Positions 15,035 through 23,646 are shown, numbered from the stretch's first letter. The stretch is 24,679 nt of DNA from JBDSEG01 sp039920165 (GCA_039920165.1 JBDSEG010000148.1:1-24679); one strand, 5' to 3'. The notes: generated from the sequence alone by a model not told the origin. Numbers and translations are program-made.

Positions 15035-16417
15035 ATGGATCTGGACATCGTGATCATGGCCGCGGGCAAGGGAACGCGCATGAAGTCGGCGCTGCCCAAG
15101 GTGCTGCACCGGTTGGCCGGCAAAAGCCTATTGCAGCATGTCCTCGAAACCGCAGCAGGGCTCGGGGCCGATCGAACCATCGTCGTCACCGGCCATGGCG
15201 CCGAGGCGGTCGAGCGCGAGGTCGCGGCGGCCGATGCGAAGGCGGTGTGTGTGCGCCAGATGCCGCAGCTCGGCACCGGGCACGCGGTCCAGCAGGCGCT
15301 GCCCGCGCTGCACGACACCGGCATCACGCTGATCCTGAACGGCGATGTGCCGCTCACCCAAACCGCGACCGTTCGCGCCCTGCTCGACGCATGCGCGGGC
15401 GAACGGCTGGCGCTGCTCACGCTGACGCTGCCCGACGCGACCGGCTACGGACGCATCGTTCGCGACGGCGCGCGGGTGAGCGCCATCGTCGAGCACAAGG
15501 ACGCGACGCCGGCGCAGCGCGCGATCGGTGAGATCTATACCGGCCTGATGGCGCTGCCGACCGCCGCCCTGCGGCGCTGGCTGGCCGCGCTCAAGAACGA
15601 CAACGTCCAGGGCGAGTACTACCTGACCGATATCGTCGCGATGGCGGTGGCCGAGGGCGTTGCCGTGGTCGCCGTCGCGGCGCCGAACGAGACCGAGGTG
15701 CTCGGCGTGAACAGCCCGCTGCAACTCGCCGAGCTCGAGCGCCGTTATCAGCGCCAGCGCGCCGAAACGCTGATGGAAGCGGGCGTGCGGCTGGCCGATC
15801 CGGCACGCTTCGACGTCCGCGGCGAACTCGTCTGCGGCAGCGATGTCGAGATCGATCTCGGCTGCATCTTCGAAGGCACGGTGCGCTTGGGCGACAACGT
15901 TCGCATCGGCGCGAACTGCTGGATCCGCAACGCGACCCTCGATGCCGGCGTCGATATCCAGCCTTTCACGCACATCGACGGCGAGGCGCTCGGCGTCGCC
16001 ATCGGCGTAGGCTCGCGCATCGGCCCGTTCGCGCGCCTACGGCCCGGCGCGCAGCTCGGGCCCGACGTGCATATCGGCAATTTCGTCGAGGTCAAGAATT
16101 CGACCCTGGCGCGCGGCGCAAAGGCCAACCACCTCGCTTACCTCGGCGATGCGACGGTCGGCGAGCGCGTCAACTATGGCGCCGGCAGCATCACCGCCAA
16201 TTACGACGGCGCCAACAAGCACCGCACCGTGATCGGCGACGACGTGCACGTCGGCAGCAACTGCGTGCTGGTCGCGCCGATGACGCTCGGCGCAGGCGCG
16301 ACCATCGGCGGGGGGTCCACCGTGACCGGCGATGTGCCGGCCGGCCAGCTCACATTGGCGCGCGCGCGCCAGGCGTCGATCGCCGGCTGGCAGCGGCCGG
16401 TCAAGAAGAAAAAGTGA
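15035..16417 (+). CDS. glmU: Bifunctional GlmU, UDP-GlcNAc pyrophosphorylase / GlcN-1-P acetyltransferase
   Basis: The 460-residue protein makes UDP-GlcNAc for peptidoglycan and LPS. The N-terminal uridylyltransferase domain has IVIMAAGKGTRMKSALPKVL (5-24), then PQLGTGHAVQQA and LNGDVPL. The C-terminal left-handed beta-helix acetyltransferase has hexapeptide repeats from about 265, for example ATLDAGVDIQPF and GVGSRIGPFARLRPGA. NHLAYLGD contains the probable catalytic His366, and GERVNYGAGSITANYDG follows. AAGGA at 15024-15028 supports ATG 15035. The last 17 bases overlap the 3' end of the UDG gene on the other strand; the Lys-rich C-terminus (VKKKK) lies in that overlap. Confidence 0.97.
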   Translation: MDLDIVIMAAGKGTRMKSALPKVLHRLAGKSLLQHVLETAAGLGADRTIVVTGHGAEAVEREVAAADAKAVCVRQMPQLGTGHAVQQALPALHDTGITLILNGDVPLTQTATVRALLDACAGERLALLTLTLPDATGYGRIVRDGARVSAIVEHKDATPAQRAIGEIYTGLMALPTAALRRWLAALKNDNVQGEYYLTDIVAMAVAEGVAVVAVAAPNETEVLGVNSPLQLAELERRYQRQRAETLMEAGVRLADPARFDVRGELVCGSDVEIDLGCIFEGTVRLGDNVRIGANCWIRNATLDAGVDIQPFTHIDGEALGVAIGVGSRIGPFARLRPGAQLGPDVHIGNFVEVKNSTLARGAKANHLAYLGDATVGERVNYGAGSITANYDGANKHRTVIGDDVHVGSNCVLVAPMTLGAGATIGGGSTVTGDVPAGQLTLARARQASIAGWQRPVKKKK

Positions 16418-17183
16418 TCGCGGGCTGAGCGGTCTGCCAGGCCAAACACAGATCGTCCCAGGCTTTCGCCTTTTCTTCCGGGTTACGCAGCAGGTACGCC
16501 GGGTGGTAGGTGACGACCAGCGGCACGCCGTCGCAGTCGTGGACCCGGCCGCGCAGCCGGCCCAGCGGCTCGCCGTTCTTCAGCAGGCTAAGCACCGCGA
16601 AGCGGCCCATCGCCAGGATCACGCGCGGCTGCACCAGCTCGATCTGGCGCCGCAGATAAGGCTCGCACGTGGCCAGTTCCGCCGGCTCGGGGTTGCGGTT
16701 GCCCGGCGGGCGGCACTTGACCGCATTGGCGATATAGACCTGCCGCGCCGGATCGGCGTCGTCCTGTTCGCGACCCAGCCCGAGCGCGCTCAGCATGTTG
16801 TCGAGCAGGCGCCCCGAGCGGCCGACGAAGGGCTCGCCGATCTCGTCCTCACGCTCGCCCGGCGCCTCGCCCACGATCATCCAGTGCGCGCGTGGGTGGC
16901 CGACGCCGAAGACGCTCTGGCGCCGGCCCTGGCACAGGGCGCAGGCGGTGCATCCGGCCACCGCCGCGCGCAGTTCCGGCCAGTCGAGGTCCGCGGCGCG
17001 CAGCGCGATCACGTTTCCAGCGGGCGCCGCCGGCAATGCCGCCGCCGACCGAACCGGCTCGCGCTCGCCGACCGGCGGTGTCGCCGCGACTTGGGTAGGG
17101 TCCGGCTGCGCTTCGACGGCGCGGCCCCAGACGCGCAGGCCCATCTCGGCCAGCATGGCCTGCTGTCGCTCAGTCCAGGCCAT
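16401..17183 (-). CDS. Family 4-type uracil-DNA glycosylase (Fe-S)
   Basis: The 260-residue protein removes uracil from DNA. Motif A is GEAPGEREDEIGEPFVGRSG (105-124). The HPAYLL motif with His227 is motif B. Four Cys with the family spacing (C78 and C81 in CTAC, C157 in VKCRPP, C173 in TCEPYL, the last two 16 apart) should hold a [4Fe-4S] cluster. CALC adds an extra Cys84. Residues 24-62 form a Pro/Ala-rich, probably disordered linker, so the N-terminus is longer than in thermophile enzymes; such an extension is common in burkholderial members. The start overlaps the rimI stop by 14 bases, placing it in the tsaB-rimI-UDG operon. Confidence 0.93.
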   Translation of the reverse strand: MAWTERQQAMLAEMGLRVWGRAVEAQPDPTQVAATPPVGEREPVRSAAALPAAPAGNVIALRAADLDWPELRAAVAGCTACALCQGRRQSVFGVGHPRAHWMIVGEAPGEREDEIGEPFVGRSGRLLDNMLSALGLGREQDDADPARQVYIANAVKCRPPGNRNPEPAELATCEPYLRRQIELVQPRVILAMGRFAVLSLLKNGEPLGRLRGRVHDCDGVPLVVTYHPAYLLRNPEEKAKAWDDLCLAWQTAQPAITFSS

Positions 17184-17697
17184 TGCGCGCGCGCTCGGGG
17201 TCGATCGTCAGGCTCAGCACGGCAGCGTCTTCCCGCCCGCCGCCCGGCGCCGGGTAGTAGCCGCGGCGCAGGCCGACCTCGGCGAATCCCATGCGAGCGT
17301 AAATCGCACGCGCACGTGCATTGCCGAGCCTCACTTCGAGCCACAGCGTGCCGGCCTGGCGCTGCCGGCAGGACGCCATCAGGTCGGCCAGCATGTGGCG
17401 GGCGTGGCCCCGCGACTGCGCCGCCGGTGCGACCGTGATATTGAGCAGATGCATCTCGTTCGCAGCCGCCATCGCGACGTAGTAGCCGAGCAGCCGACGG
17501 CGCTCGTCCCACAGCACCTTGGCCGGATAGCCGGCGGCGAGCGAGTCGATGAAATTGCCGCGCGTCCACGGGAAGTTATAGGCGACGCTCTCGATCGCCA
17601 TCACCGCGTCGAGTTGTGCGGTGGTGAGCGGCAGCAGCTGGAGCGCGCCCGACGGCTCGGCCCACGCCGGATGCGCTGCGGCTCCGAGGGCCCTCAT
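17170..17697 (-). CDS. rimI: Ribosomal protein S18-alanine N-acetyltransferase RimI
   Basis: This 175-residue GNAT protein acetylates N-terminal alanine of ribosomal protein S18. LTTAQLDAVMAIESVAYNFP (24-43) and WTRGNFIDSL are the usual RimI opening. EMHLLNITVAP (81-91) contains the candidate catalytic Glu81. QSRGHARHML (94-103) is the acetyl-CoA pyrophosphate loop. LWLEVRLGNARARAIYARMG, then GF and RRGYYPA complete the fold. The gene directly follows tsaB with a four-base overlap, as in many proteobacteria. The first 18 residues are variable; a start further inside is possible but no better candidate is seen. Confidence 0.94.
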   Translation of the reverse strand: MRALGAAAHPAWAEPSGALQLLPLTTAQLDAVMAIESVAYNFPWTRGNFIDSLAAGYPAKVLWDERRRLLGYYVAMAAANEMHLLNITVAPAAQSRGHARHMLADLMASCRQRQAGTLWLEVRLGNARARAIYARMGFAEVGLRRGYYPAPGGGREDAAVLSLTIDPERARNGLD

Positions 17698-18419
17698 GCG
17701 AGGGCCTTCGCCTGTCGTGCCGCGTCGCGCTCGGCCGTCGTCTGCGCCACCTTGTCGCGCAGGTACAGCGGCAGGGCCTGCGCGGCGTCGATGCCTGCGC
17801 CGTTTTGCCACGCCGCCTCGGCCAGGGCGAGCAGCGCCCGCGCATGTGGCATCGCATCGGGTACACGACGCGCCGCGCCGGGATGCAGCGCGCCGCCGAA
17901 CGCCGTCAGCGCATTGCCGGCAACCACCGCGGGCGGCTCGGCGCACCAGCGCGCATCGAGCGCCGTGGGGCCGATCAGCAGCGGCGCGACGCGCTCGCTC
18001 CAGCGCCCGTCGCGCCAGACATAGCGCGCGGCATAGATCTCGTCCATGCGCGCGTCCATGGCGGCCCAGACGTCGATCCCTGGCAACGAATCACCGATGG
18101 CGAGCCGCGCCGCCTCGGCCACCGCCCCCAACGTATCGATCGCGAGGACCGGCTTGCCGGCGCCGAACGCAAGGCCCTGCGCGACGGCGCAGGCCGTGCG
18201 CAGTCCGGTGAACGCGCCGGGGCCGCGGCCGAAGGCGATCGCATCGAGATCGCCGATGCCGATGCCGGCTTCGTCAAGCAGCCGAAGCAGCGTCGGGATC
18301 AGCGCTGCCGACGCTTTCTGCCCGCCCGGCGCATCGACGACGAAACGGCGGCCGTCGACCAGCAAACCGACGCTCATCTGCTCGGTGGCGGTATCGAAGG
18401 CCAGCAGCCGCGCGCTCAT
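17694..18419 (-). CDS. tsaB: tRNA threonylcarbamoyladenosine biosynthesis protein TsaB
   Basis: The 241-residue protein is an ASKHA-fold partner of TsaD in the last step of t6A37 formation on tRNAs that read ANN codons. LLAFDTATEQMSVGLL (5-20) is the N-terminal ASKHA motif. AIAFGRGPGAFTGLR, then TACAVAQGLAFG is the most conserved TsaB segment, and DARMDEIYAARY follows. The ATG at 18419 gives the standard N-terminus. The gene leads a tsaB-rimI-UDG operon and is divergent from dacB by 41 bases. The threonylcarbamoyl-AMP synthase of the same pathway lies at 20906-21883; tsaD and tsaE are not in the window. Confidence 0.95.
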   Translation of the reverse strand: MSARLLAFDTATEQMSVGLLVDGRRFVVDAPGGQKASAALIPTLLRLLDEAGIGIGDLDAIAFGRGPGAFTGLRTACAVAQGLAFGAGKPVLAIDTLGAVAEAARLAIGDSLPGIDVWAAMDARMDEIYAARYVWRDGRWSERVAPLLIGPTALDARWCAEPPAVVAGNALTAFGGALHPGAARRVPDAMPHARALLALAEAAWQNGAGIDAAQALPLYLRDKVAQTTAERDAARQAKALA

Positions 18420-18460
18420 CGGGGCGAGTTTATGGCAGGGGTGCATGCGATCATCGACGC

Positions 18461-19897
18461 ATGGGGCTGCGCTCACTCGCATCCGGGGGCGTCCTGGCCG
18501 TCGTCATCGGGCTCGCCTGCACATACGCCGCAGCACGCGATCTGCCGCCGGAAGTGGCGGCCGCGCTCGAACGCGCCAAGGTACCGCAAAGCGCCATGGT
18601 CGCATGGGTCCAGGCGGTCGATTCGCCGCGCCCCCGGCTCGCATGGCAGGCGCATGCGCCGGTCAATCCGGCCTCGTTGATGAAACTCTTCACGACTTTC
18701 GCCGGGCTCGAACTGCTCGGCCCGGCATGGCGCTGGAGCACGCCGGTCTGGATCGACGGCCCCGTGGGCGACGGCGTCCTCGACGGCAATCTTGTCGTCA
18801 AGGGCAGCGGCGACCCGACCCTCGTCATGGAACGGATCTGGTTGCTTTTGCGCCGGGTCCGGCAGCTCGGTGTGCGCGAGATTCGCGGCGATATCGTGCT
18901 CGACCGCAGCAGCTTCGTGCTGCCCGAGCACGACCCGGCCGCCTTCGACGGCGAGCCGCTGCGACCCCAGAACGTCGGCCCGGACGCGCTGCTGCTCAAT
19001 TTCAAGTCGATCACGCTGAGCTTCGCGCCTGACCCGGCAAGTGCGATCGCACTCGTCAGCATCAATCCGCCGCTGGCCGGAACGGCCATCGACACGAGCC
19101 TGCCCCTGGTGGCCGGCACGTGCGACGACTGGCGTGCCGGCGTTCGGCTCGATCCAGCCGATCCGCTGCACCTGCGCCTGACGGGCGCCTACCCGGCCAG
19201 TTGCGGTGTCCGGCAATGGCCGCTCGCCCACCCCGATCCGCGTGACTACGGCGCCCGCGTCCTGGCGGGAATGTGGCGCGAGATCGGCGGCAGCCTTTCG
19301 GGCAGCGTACGCGACGGCCTCGCGCCATCGACGCAGCCGAGCTTCGAGGTCGGCTCGCCCGCGCTCGCCGAGGTCGTGCGCGATATCAACAAATACAGCA
19401 ACAACGTGATGGCTCAGCAGCTCTTTCTGACCCTCGCGCTGGCGCAGCGCGGCTCCGGGACGCCGCAGGGCGCGCGCGCGGTACTGCGCGACTGGATCGA
19501 ACTGCGCCTGGGACCGGCGACCGCTGCCGAGGTCGTGATCGACAACGGTTCGGGTCTCTCGCGGGATGCACGGGCGAGCGCGGCCGCGCTGGCGCGGCTG
19601 TTGAGGGTCGCGTGGAGCAGCCCGGTGATGCCCGAGCTGATGAGCTCGCTGTCGATCGCCGGGGTCGACGGCACGCTGCGCCGCGCGCCCGCGCACCCCG
19701 GCCGCGCGCACTTGAAGACCGGCTCGCTGCGAGACGTGGCCGGAATTGCCGGCTATGTGCTGTCGGCGAACGGCAAGCGTCAGGTGGTGGTGGCGATCGT
19801 CAACCACCCGAATGCGAATGCGGCGTGGCCCGCGCTCGAAGCGCTCGCGCAATGGGCCGCCGCCGAAACTGCGGCGGAGTCGCGCGCGCCGCGCTGA
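18461..19897 (+). CDS. dacB: D-alanyl-D-alanine carboxypeptidase/endopeptidase, PBP4 (S13) family
   Basis: The 478-residue protein is a low-molecular-mass penicillin-binding protein of peptidase family S13. A signal peptide (GVLAVVIGLACTYAAA, cleavage about residue 25) exports it to the periplasm. The three active-site motifs are SLMK (Ser72, Lys75), SNN (313-315) and KTG (419-421). The inserted domains between the first two motifs are as in E. coli PBP4. It cleaves D-Ala-D-Ala and peptide cross-links, with roles in wall turnover. The ATG at 18461 gives a proper signal peptide. The stop is 10 bases from the convergent SGNH lipoprotein gene. Confidence 0.95.
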   Translation: MGLRSLASGGVLAVVIGLACTYAAARDLPPEVAAALERAKVPQSAMVAWVQAVDSPRPRLAWQAHAPVNPASLMKLFTTFAGLELLGPAWRWSTPVWIDGPVGDGVLDGNLVVKGSGDPTLVMERIWLLLRRVRQLGVREIRGDIVLDRSSFVLPEHDPAAFDGEPLRPQNVGPDALLLNFKSITLSFAPDPASAIALVSINPPLAGTAIDTSLPLVAGTCDDWRAGVRLDPADPLHLRLTGAYPASCGVRQWPLAHPDPRDYGARVLAGMWREIGGSLSGSVRDGLAPSTQPSFEVGSPALAEVVRDINKYSNNVMAQQLFLTLALAQRGSGTPQGARAVLRDWIELRLGPATAAEVVIDNGSGLSRDARASAAALARLLRVAWSSPVMPELMSSLSIAGVDGTLRRAPAHPGRAHLKTGSLRDVAGIAGYVLSANGKRQVVVAIVNHPNANAAWPALEALAQWAAAETAAESRAPR

Positions 19898-19907
19898 CCC
19901 GCCCGCG

Positions 19908-20867
19908 TCAGAACGGGTTGTTGACGGCCCGCGAGAGGCCGATGCTGCCGAGCAGCGCCTGGCCACCCGCGCTCAAATGGGTATCGTCGGCCCACAGCCA
20001 GGTCGTGGCGCTGCCGTCGGTCACAAGCGTCGACGTCGTGCACAGCTTGACCGAAGGCGCGCGGGCGGGATCGCAGGCGTGACCGGTGACGTTGGCGAAG
20101 CCCGATCCCGAGGCGAACTTGTAGGCGATCTGCAGCGATTCGTCGGCGAAAACCAGGCCGATGCGCCGACCGTCATTGACGACGGTCACGCGAAGCTTGG
20201 CGTTCAGGCGCGCCGACAAGCGGGTGAGCAGCGCAGCGCGTCCGGGCACCCGCGCTTCCTCGGCCAGACCGAGCGGCGACAGGCCGAAGTCGGGAACGGT
20301 CGAGACGATCACCTTGGCGCCGGCATCGGCGAGGCGGTTGATCTGCAGCCCGAGCGCCGTGCCCGCCGCCTCGGCCTGCGCGATCAGGTTGTCCTCGCTC
20401 ACGCCAGGGTACTGGGCGTACAGCGCCAGCACGTCGTTGGCACCCGCCAGCACCACGACGAGATCGGTGGCGCTGAAGCTGCTGGCAAGCAGATGCCCGT
20501 TGATCTGCGTCTCGACATCGGCGACACGCGCGCCCGGCACTGCGTAGATCCGGCTTGCCGGCGATGCGACCACCGCCGTGCCATGGTTGCACTCGGGAAA
20601 GACCAGGCCGAAGCCGCTCGCGATGGTCTGGATCCAGATCGGATTGGCGGCACACTCGAGCGTGACACCGTCCGCGGCCAGCGCATTGACGGTGTATTTG
20701 CGGCCGTTGGCGCTGCCGGTCGGGTCTTCCAGCACGCTCGTCTCGTCGCCAAAGGCGAGCACGCGGGTCGGCGCGAATTTGACGACCTGCTCGCCGCCCC
20801 CGCAGCCGGCGAGCAGCGCCGCGCCGGCGAGCGTGGCGGCCAGCAGGCGCTTGAATGTGAAAGTCAT
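19908..20867 (-). CDS. SGNH/GDSL hydrolase-like lipoprotein with altered block I
   Basis: The 319-residue protein has a lipoprotein signal (KRLLAATLAGAALLAGC, Cys22) followed by a Gly-rich start. SGNH blocks are recognisable: block I VLAFGDETSVLED (36-48), PGARV around Gly112 as block II, LAGANDVL with GAND at 142-145 as block III, and ADDTHLSAGG with D294/H297 as block V. In block I the normal FGDS has become FGDE: Glu42 sits where the nucleophilic Ser should be, with Thr43 and Ser44 next to it. The protein could be a non-catalytic relative, or Ser44 could substitute. GGAG at 20872-20875 supports the start at 20867. It follows the sua5 gene in the same direction by 38 bases. Confidence 0.8.
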   Translation of the reverse strand: MTFTFKRLLAATLAGAALLAGCGGGEQVVKFAPTRVLAFGDETSVLEDPTGSANGRKYTVNALAADGVTLECAANPIWIQTIASGFGLVFPECNHGTAVVASPASRIYAVPGARVADVETQINGHLLASSFSATDLVVVLAGANDVLALYAQYPGVSEDNLIAQAEAAGTALGLQINRLADAGAKVIVSTVPDFGLSPLGLAEEARVPGRAALLTRLSARLNAKLRVTVVNDGRRIGLVFADESLQIAYKFASGSGFANVTGHACDPARAPSVKLCTTSTLVTDGSATTWLWADDTHLSAGGQALLGSIGLSRAVNNPF

Positions 20868-20905
20868 CGCAGCTCCAGATCCTGAATTCGGTGGGTGGTT
20901 GGGTG

Positions 20906-21883
20906 TCAGGACGCCGCCGCGCGCTGCAGTCGATCGCGAACGCCGTCCCACGCGGGGTCCGTCGGGGGCTCTTCGACCCAGATGAGTTGGACGCCATCGG
21001 CGTCGAGCTCGCGCAGCGTGGCGAAGAGTTCGAACGCCGCCTGACGTGGCTGGCTCGGCATGGGCCGAAAGCGCGGGCCGACGACCGTCGGCCGAACGGT
21101 TCGGGAATATACCGCCAGCCCGGGCGGCATTTCGCCGAGCATTTGCAAAGCCGTGTGAAGCATCCCGGACGGCATCAGGCGCAGCCGGGCGCGCGGCGCG
21201 TAATGCGATTCGAGGGTGCCGGAGGCGCGCGGCGCGAAGGCGTCGGGGTCGGCGAGCGCCTGTCCGGCGGCCGCCTCGATGCGCTCGCGCGTTAAGACGC
21301 CGGGCCGCAGCAGCACGGCGCTGCCGCGCGAGCAATCGACGATGCTCGATTCGATGCCGACCTCGCAGGCACCGCCGTCGAGAAGCAGCAGATCCGCACC
21401 GAACTCGGCCTCGACATGCGCAGCCTGGGTCGGGCTGATCCGGCCGAAGCGGTTCGCGCTCGGCGCGGCGACGCCGGGCACGCCGAGCTCGTGCGCCGCC
21501 CGAAGCAGCGCCTGCGCCACCGGATGCGCGGGGCAGCGCAGGCCGATGCTCCTCTGCCCGCCTGCCGCGACACCGGCCACCCCCGGCGCGCGCGGCACGA
21601 TCACGGTCAATGGCCCGGGCCAGAAGGCGTCCATCAGGCGCTGAGCGAGCGCGGGCATGGCGTCGCTGAAGCGCTGCGCATCGGCCGGCTCGGCGACATG
21701 CACGATCAGCGGATGCTCGCTCGGCCGGCCCTTGCGCGCAAAAATCTGCGCCACCGCGGCGTCGTCGTCGGCTCGCGCGCCCAGGCCGTAGACGGTTTCG
21801 GTCGGAAAGGCCACCAGCTCGCCGGCGGCGAGCGCCGCCGCGGCGCGAGCGATCGAAGCGGGGTCGCCGCCGTCCAGACGCAC
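20906..21883 (-). CDS. L-threonylcarbamoyladenylate synthase, Sua5 type
   Basis: The 325-residue protein makes threonylcarbamoyl-AMP from Thr, bicarbonate and ATP for t6A. The N-terminal YrdC domain (about 1-205) has ELVAFPTETVYGLGARADDD (22-41), IFARKGRPSEHPLIVHV with the KxR motif, FWPGPLTVIVP, and GVAAPSANRFGRISPT. A C-terminal Sua5 domain follows from about 220 (LESHYAPRARLRLMPSG onward), so this is the long Sua5 form, not the short TsaC. The start is a GTG at 21883, one base after the purK stop; no ATG fits. The same strand carries purE and purK upstream, forming a likely operon. Partner TsaB is encoded 2.5 kb away. Confidence 0.94.
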   Translation of the reverse strand: MRLDGGDPASIARAAAALAAGELVAFPTETVYGLGARADDDAAVAQIFARKGRPSEHPLIVHVAEPADAQRFSDAMPALAQRLMDAFWPGPLTVIVPRAPGVAGVAAGGQRSIGLRCPAHPVAQALLRAAHELGVPGVAAPSANRFGRISPTQAAHVEAEFGADLLLLDGGACEVGIESSIVDCSRGSAVLLRPGVLTRERIEAAAGQALADPDAFAPRASGTLESHYAPRARLRLMPSGMLHTALQMLGEMPPGLAVYSRTVRPTVVGPRFRPMPSQPRQAAFELFATLRELDADGVQLIWVEEPPTDPAWDGVRDRLQRAAAS

Positions 21884-21884
21884 T

Positions 21885-23051
21885 TCAGAAGGCCTCGATG
21901 TGCAACCGTTCGGCGCAGGCGCGGGCGACCGCCAGTGCCGATGCCGCATCGCGGGCCGTGACGGTGAGATGGCCCATCTTGCGGCCCGGTCGCGGCTCGG
22001 ACTTGCCGTACAGGTGCAGGTGCACGCCCGGCAGGGCGAGCACGCCGTCCCAGTCGGGCTCGACCGACCCTTCGCGCCCCCAGAGATCGCCGAGCAGGTT
22101 GAGCATGACGCAGGGCGAGTGAAGTCGCGGCGCGACGAGCGTGGTGCCGGTCATGCAGCGCACCTGCAATTCGAACTGCGAGAGATCGCAGGCGTCGAGG
22201 CTCGCGTGACCCGAGTTGTGCGGCCGCGGCGCCATCTCGTTGGCGACGAGCCGCCCATCCTCCAGCAGGAAGAATTCGACGCACAGCAGGCCCACATGCT
22301 GCATCGACGCCGCCAGCCTCAGCGCCGCATCGACCGCAGCGGTCTGAACGGCTTTGGGGATATCCGGCGCGGGCACGCGGGTGACGGCGAGGATGCCGGC
22401 GCGGTGCAGGTTCTGCTGCACCGGCAACTGCACCATCGCGCCATCGGCGCCGCGCGCAACGATCACGCTCAACTCGACCGCGAGCGGCAAGCGCTGTTCG
22501 AGCACGCACCCGGCCCGACCCAGTTCGGCCCACGCCGCCGCGAGCGCCGCGCGATCGGCGACATTCGCCTGGCCCTTACCGTCGTAGCCCAGGCGCGCCG
22601 TCTTGAGGATGCCGGGCAGCAGCGCCGCATCGATGCGTTCGAAGTCGGTCGAGGAATCGATCAGCGCGTAGGGCGCGCAGGCGACGCCGCAGGCCGTGAA
22701 GTGCGCCTTCTCGGCGGCGCGGTCCTGGCAGATCGCGACCGAGCCCGATCCCGGCGCGACCGGAACGCTGCGCGCCAGCGTGGCGAGCGCAGCGGCCGGA
22801 ACATTCTCGAACTCGGTCGTGACCGCGGCGCACTGCGCAGCGAGTTGCATCAGCGCCACCGGATCGAGATAGTCCGCCCGGATGTGCCCGTGCGAGACGA
22901 GGCCGGCCGGGCTTTGCGGGTCGGGGTCGAGCACGGCGGTGCGGTAGCCCATGCGCTGTGCCGCGTGGACGAACATGCGCCCGAGCTGGCCGCCGCCCAT
23001 CACGCCGAGGGTGGCGCCGGGGGCGAGGAATGGCGCCGCGGCGGCGCTCAC
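21885..23051 (-). CDS. purK: N5-carboxyaminoimidazole ribonucleotide synthase PurK
   Basis: The 388-residue ATP-grasp enzyme converts AIR, ATP and bicarbonate to N5-CAIR in purine synthesis. The N-terminus has TLGVMGGGQLGRMFVHAAQR. Later come VTTEFENVP, the ATP-grasp lid KTARLGYDGKGQANV, LEQRLPLAVELSVIVARG, VEFFLLEDGRLVANEMAPRP, HNSGHAS and KMGHLTV. The GTG at 23051 overlaps the purE stop (GTGA), which points to translational coupling. An upstream frame extension is only the shadow of purE. Length is normal for PurK. Confidence 0.96.
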   Translation of the reverse strand: MSAAAAPFLAPGATLGVMGGGQLGRMFVHAAQRMGYRTAVLDPDPQSPAGLVSHGHIRADYLDPVALMQLAAQCAAVTTEFENVPAAALATLARSVPVAPGSGSVAICQDRAAEKAHFTACGVACAPYALIDSSTDFERIDAALLPGILKTARLGYDGKGQANVADRAALAAAWAELGRAGCVLEQRLPLAVELSVIVARGADGAMVQLPVQQNLHRAGILAVTRVPAPDIPKAVQTAAVDAALRLAASMQHVGLLCVEFFLLEDGRLVANEMAPRPHNSGHASLDACDLSQFELQVRCMTGTTLVAPRLHSPCVMLNLLGDLWGREGSVEPDWDGVLALPGVHLHLYGKSEPRPGRKMGHLTVTARDAASALAVARACAERLHIEAF

Positions 23052-23545
23052 TTCAGCTCGGCCGACATGGCGCGCGCCGCTTCGGTCTGGCGCGCGCGCC
23101 ACAAATCGAGCCGAGCACGCAAGTCGGGGTCTTCATTGGCCAGCATGGCCACCGCGAACAGCGCCGCATTGGCAGCGCCGGCACTGCCGATGGCGAAGGT
23201 AGCGACTGGAATGCCCTTGGGCATCTGGACGATGGAATGCAACGAGTCGACGCCCGACAGATGGCGGCTGGCGACCGGTACTCCGAGCACCGGAACAGTC
23301 GTCTTGGCGGCGAGCATCCCGGGCAGGTGCGCCGCACCGCCGGCGCCGGCGATGATGGCTTTCAGCCCGCGCCCCGCCGCGCCTTGCGCATACACGAACA
23401 TGTCGTCCGGCATGCGGTGGGCCGAGACGACGCGGGCTTCGTGGGGGATGCCGAACTCGGCGAGAATCTGGGTGGCCGCGCGCATGGTGCCCCAGTCGCT
23501 GCTGGACCCCATCACGACGCCGACCACCACGGGCGGGCTGCTCAC
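23048..23545 (-). CDS. purE: N5-carboxyaminoimidazole ribonucleotide mutase PurE
   Basis: The 165-residue protein is class I PurE, which moves the carboxyl group of N5-CAIR to give CAIR. Motifs are VVMGSSSDWGTM (10-21), VVSAHRMPDDM with active-site His43 (39-49), IIAGAGGAAHLPGM, VPVLGVPV and LHSIVQMPKGIPVATFAIG. The start is taken as GTG 23545 because GGAG lies seven bases upstream and the protein then has the usual length. An in-frame upstream extension to 23626 would add low-complexity residues. It heads a purE-purK-sua5-lipoprotein run and is divergent from the CnoX-like gene by 101 bases, in which I find no convincing promoter hexamers. Confidence 0.96.
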   Translation of the reverse strand: MSSPPVVVGVVMGSSSDWGTMRAATQILAEFGIPHEARVVSAHRMPDDMFVYAQGAAGRGLKAIIAGAGGAAHLPGMLAAKTTVPVLGVPVASRHLSGVDSLHSIVQMPKGIPVATFAIGSAGAANAALFAVAMLANEDPDLRARLDLWRARQTEAARAMSAELK

Positions 23546-23646
23546 CGGCTCGCTCCAGGTGCTTGATGAAGCTTGAATTGTAGGTGGCGTGCCGTCATCT
23601 GCCCCCTCATTCACCCACCCTCCCACGCCGACCGACGGAAGCCCCC

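Noticed and set aside
18473..19966. 497-residue minus-strand open frame opposite dacB
   Set aside because: It shows no domain and is rich in Arg, Asp and Gly. The dacB strand has all three penicillin-binding motifs.
21900..23576. 558-residue plus-strand open frame opposite purK and purE
   Set aside because: It is low-complexity and lacks motifs. The minus strand encodes complete PurK and PurE.
23546..23626. Longer purE start at 23626
   Set aside because: The added residues are low-complexity and not part of PurE. GTG 23545 has a GGAG at a good distance.
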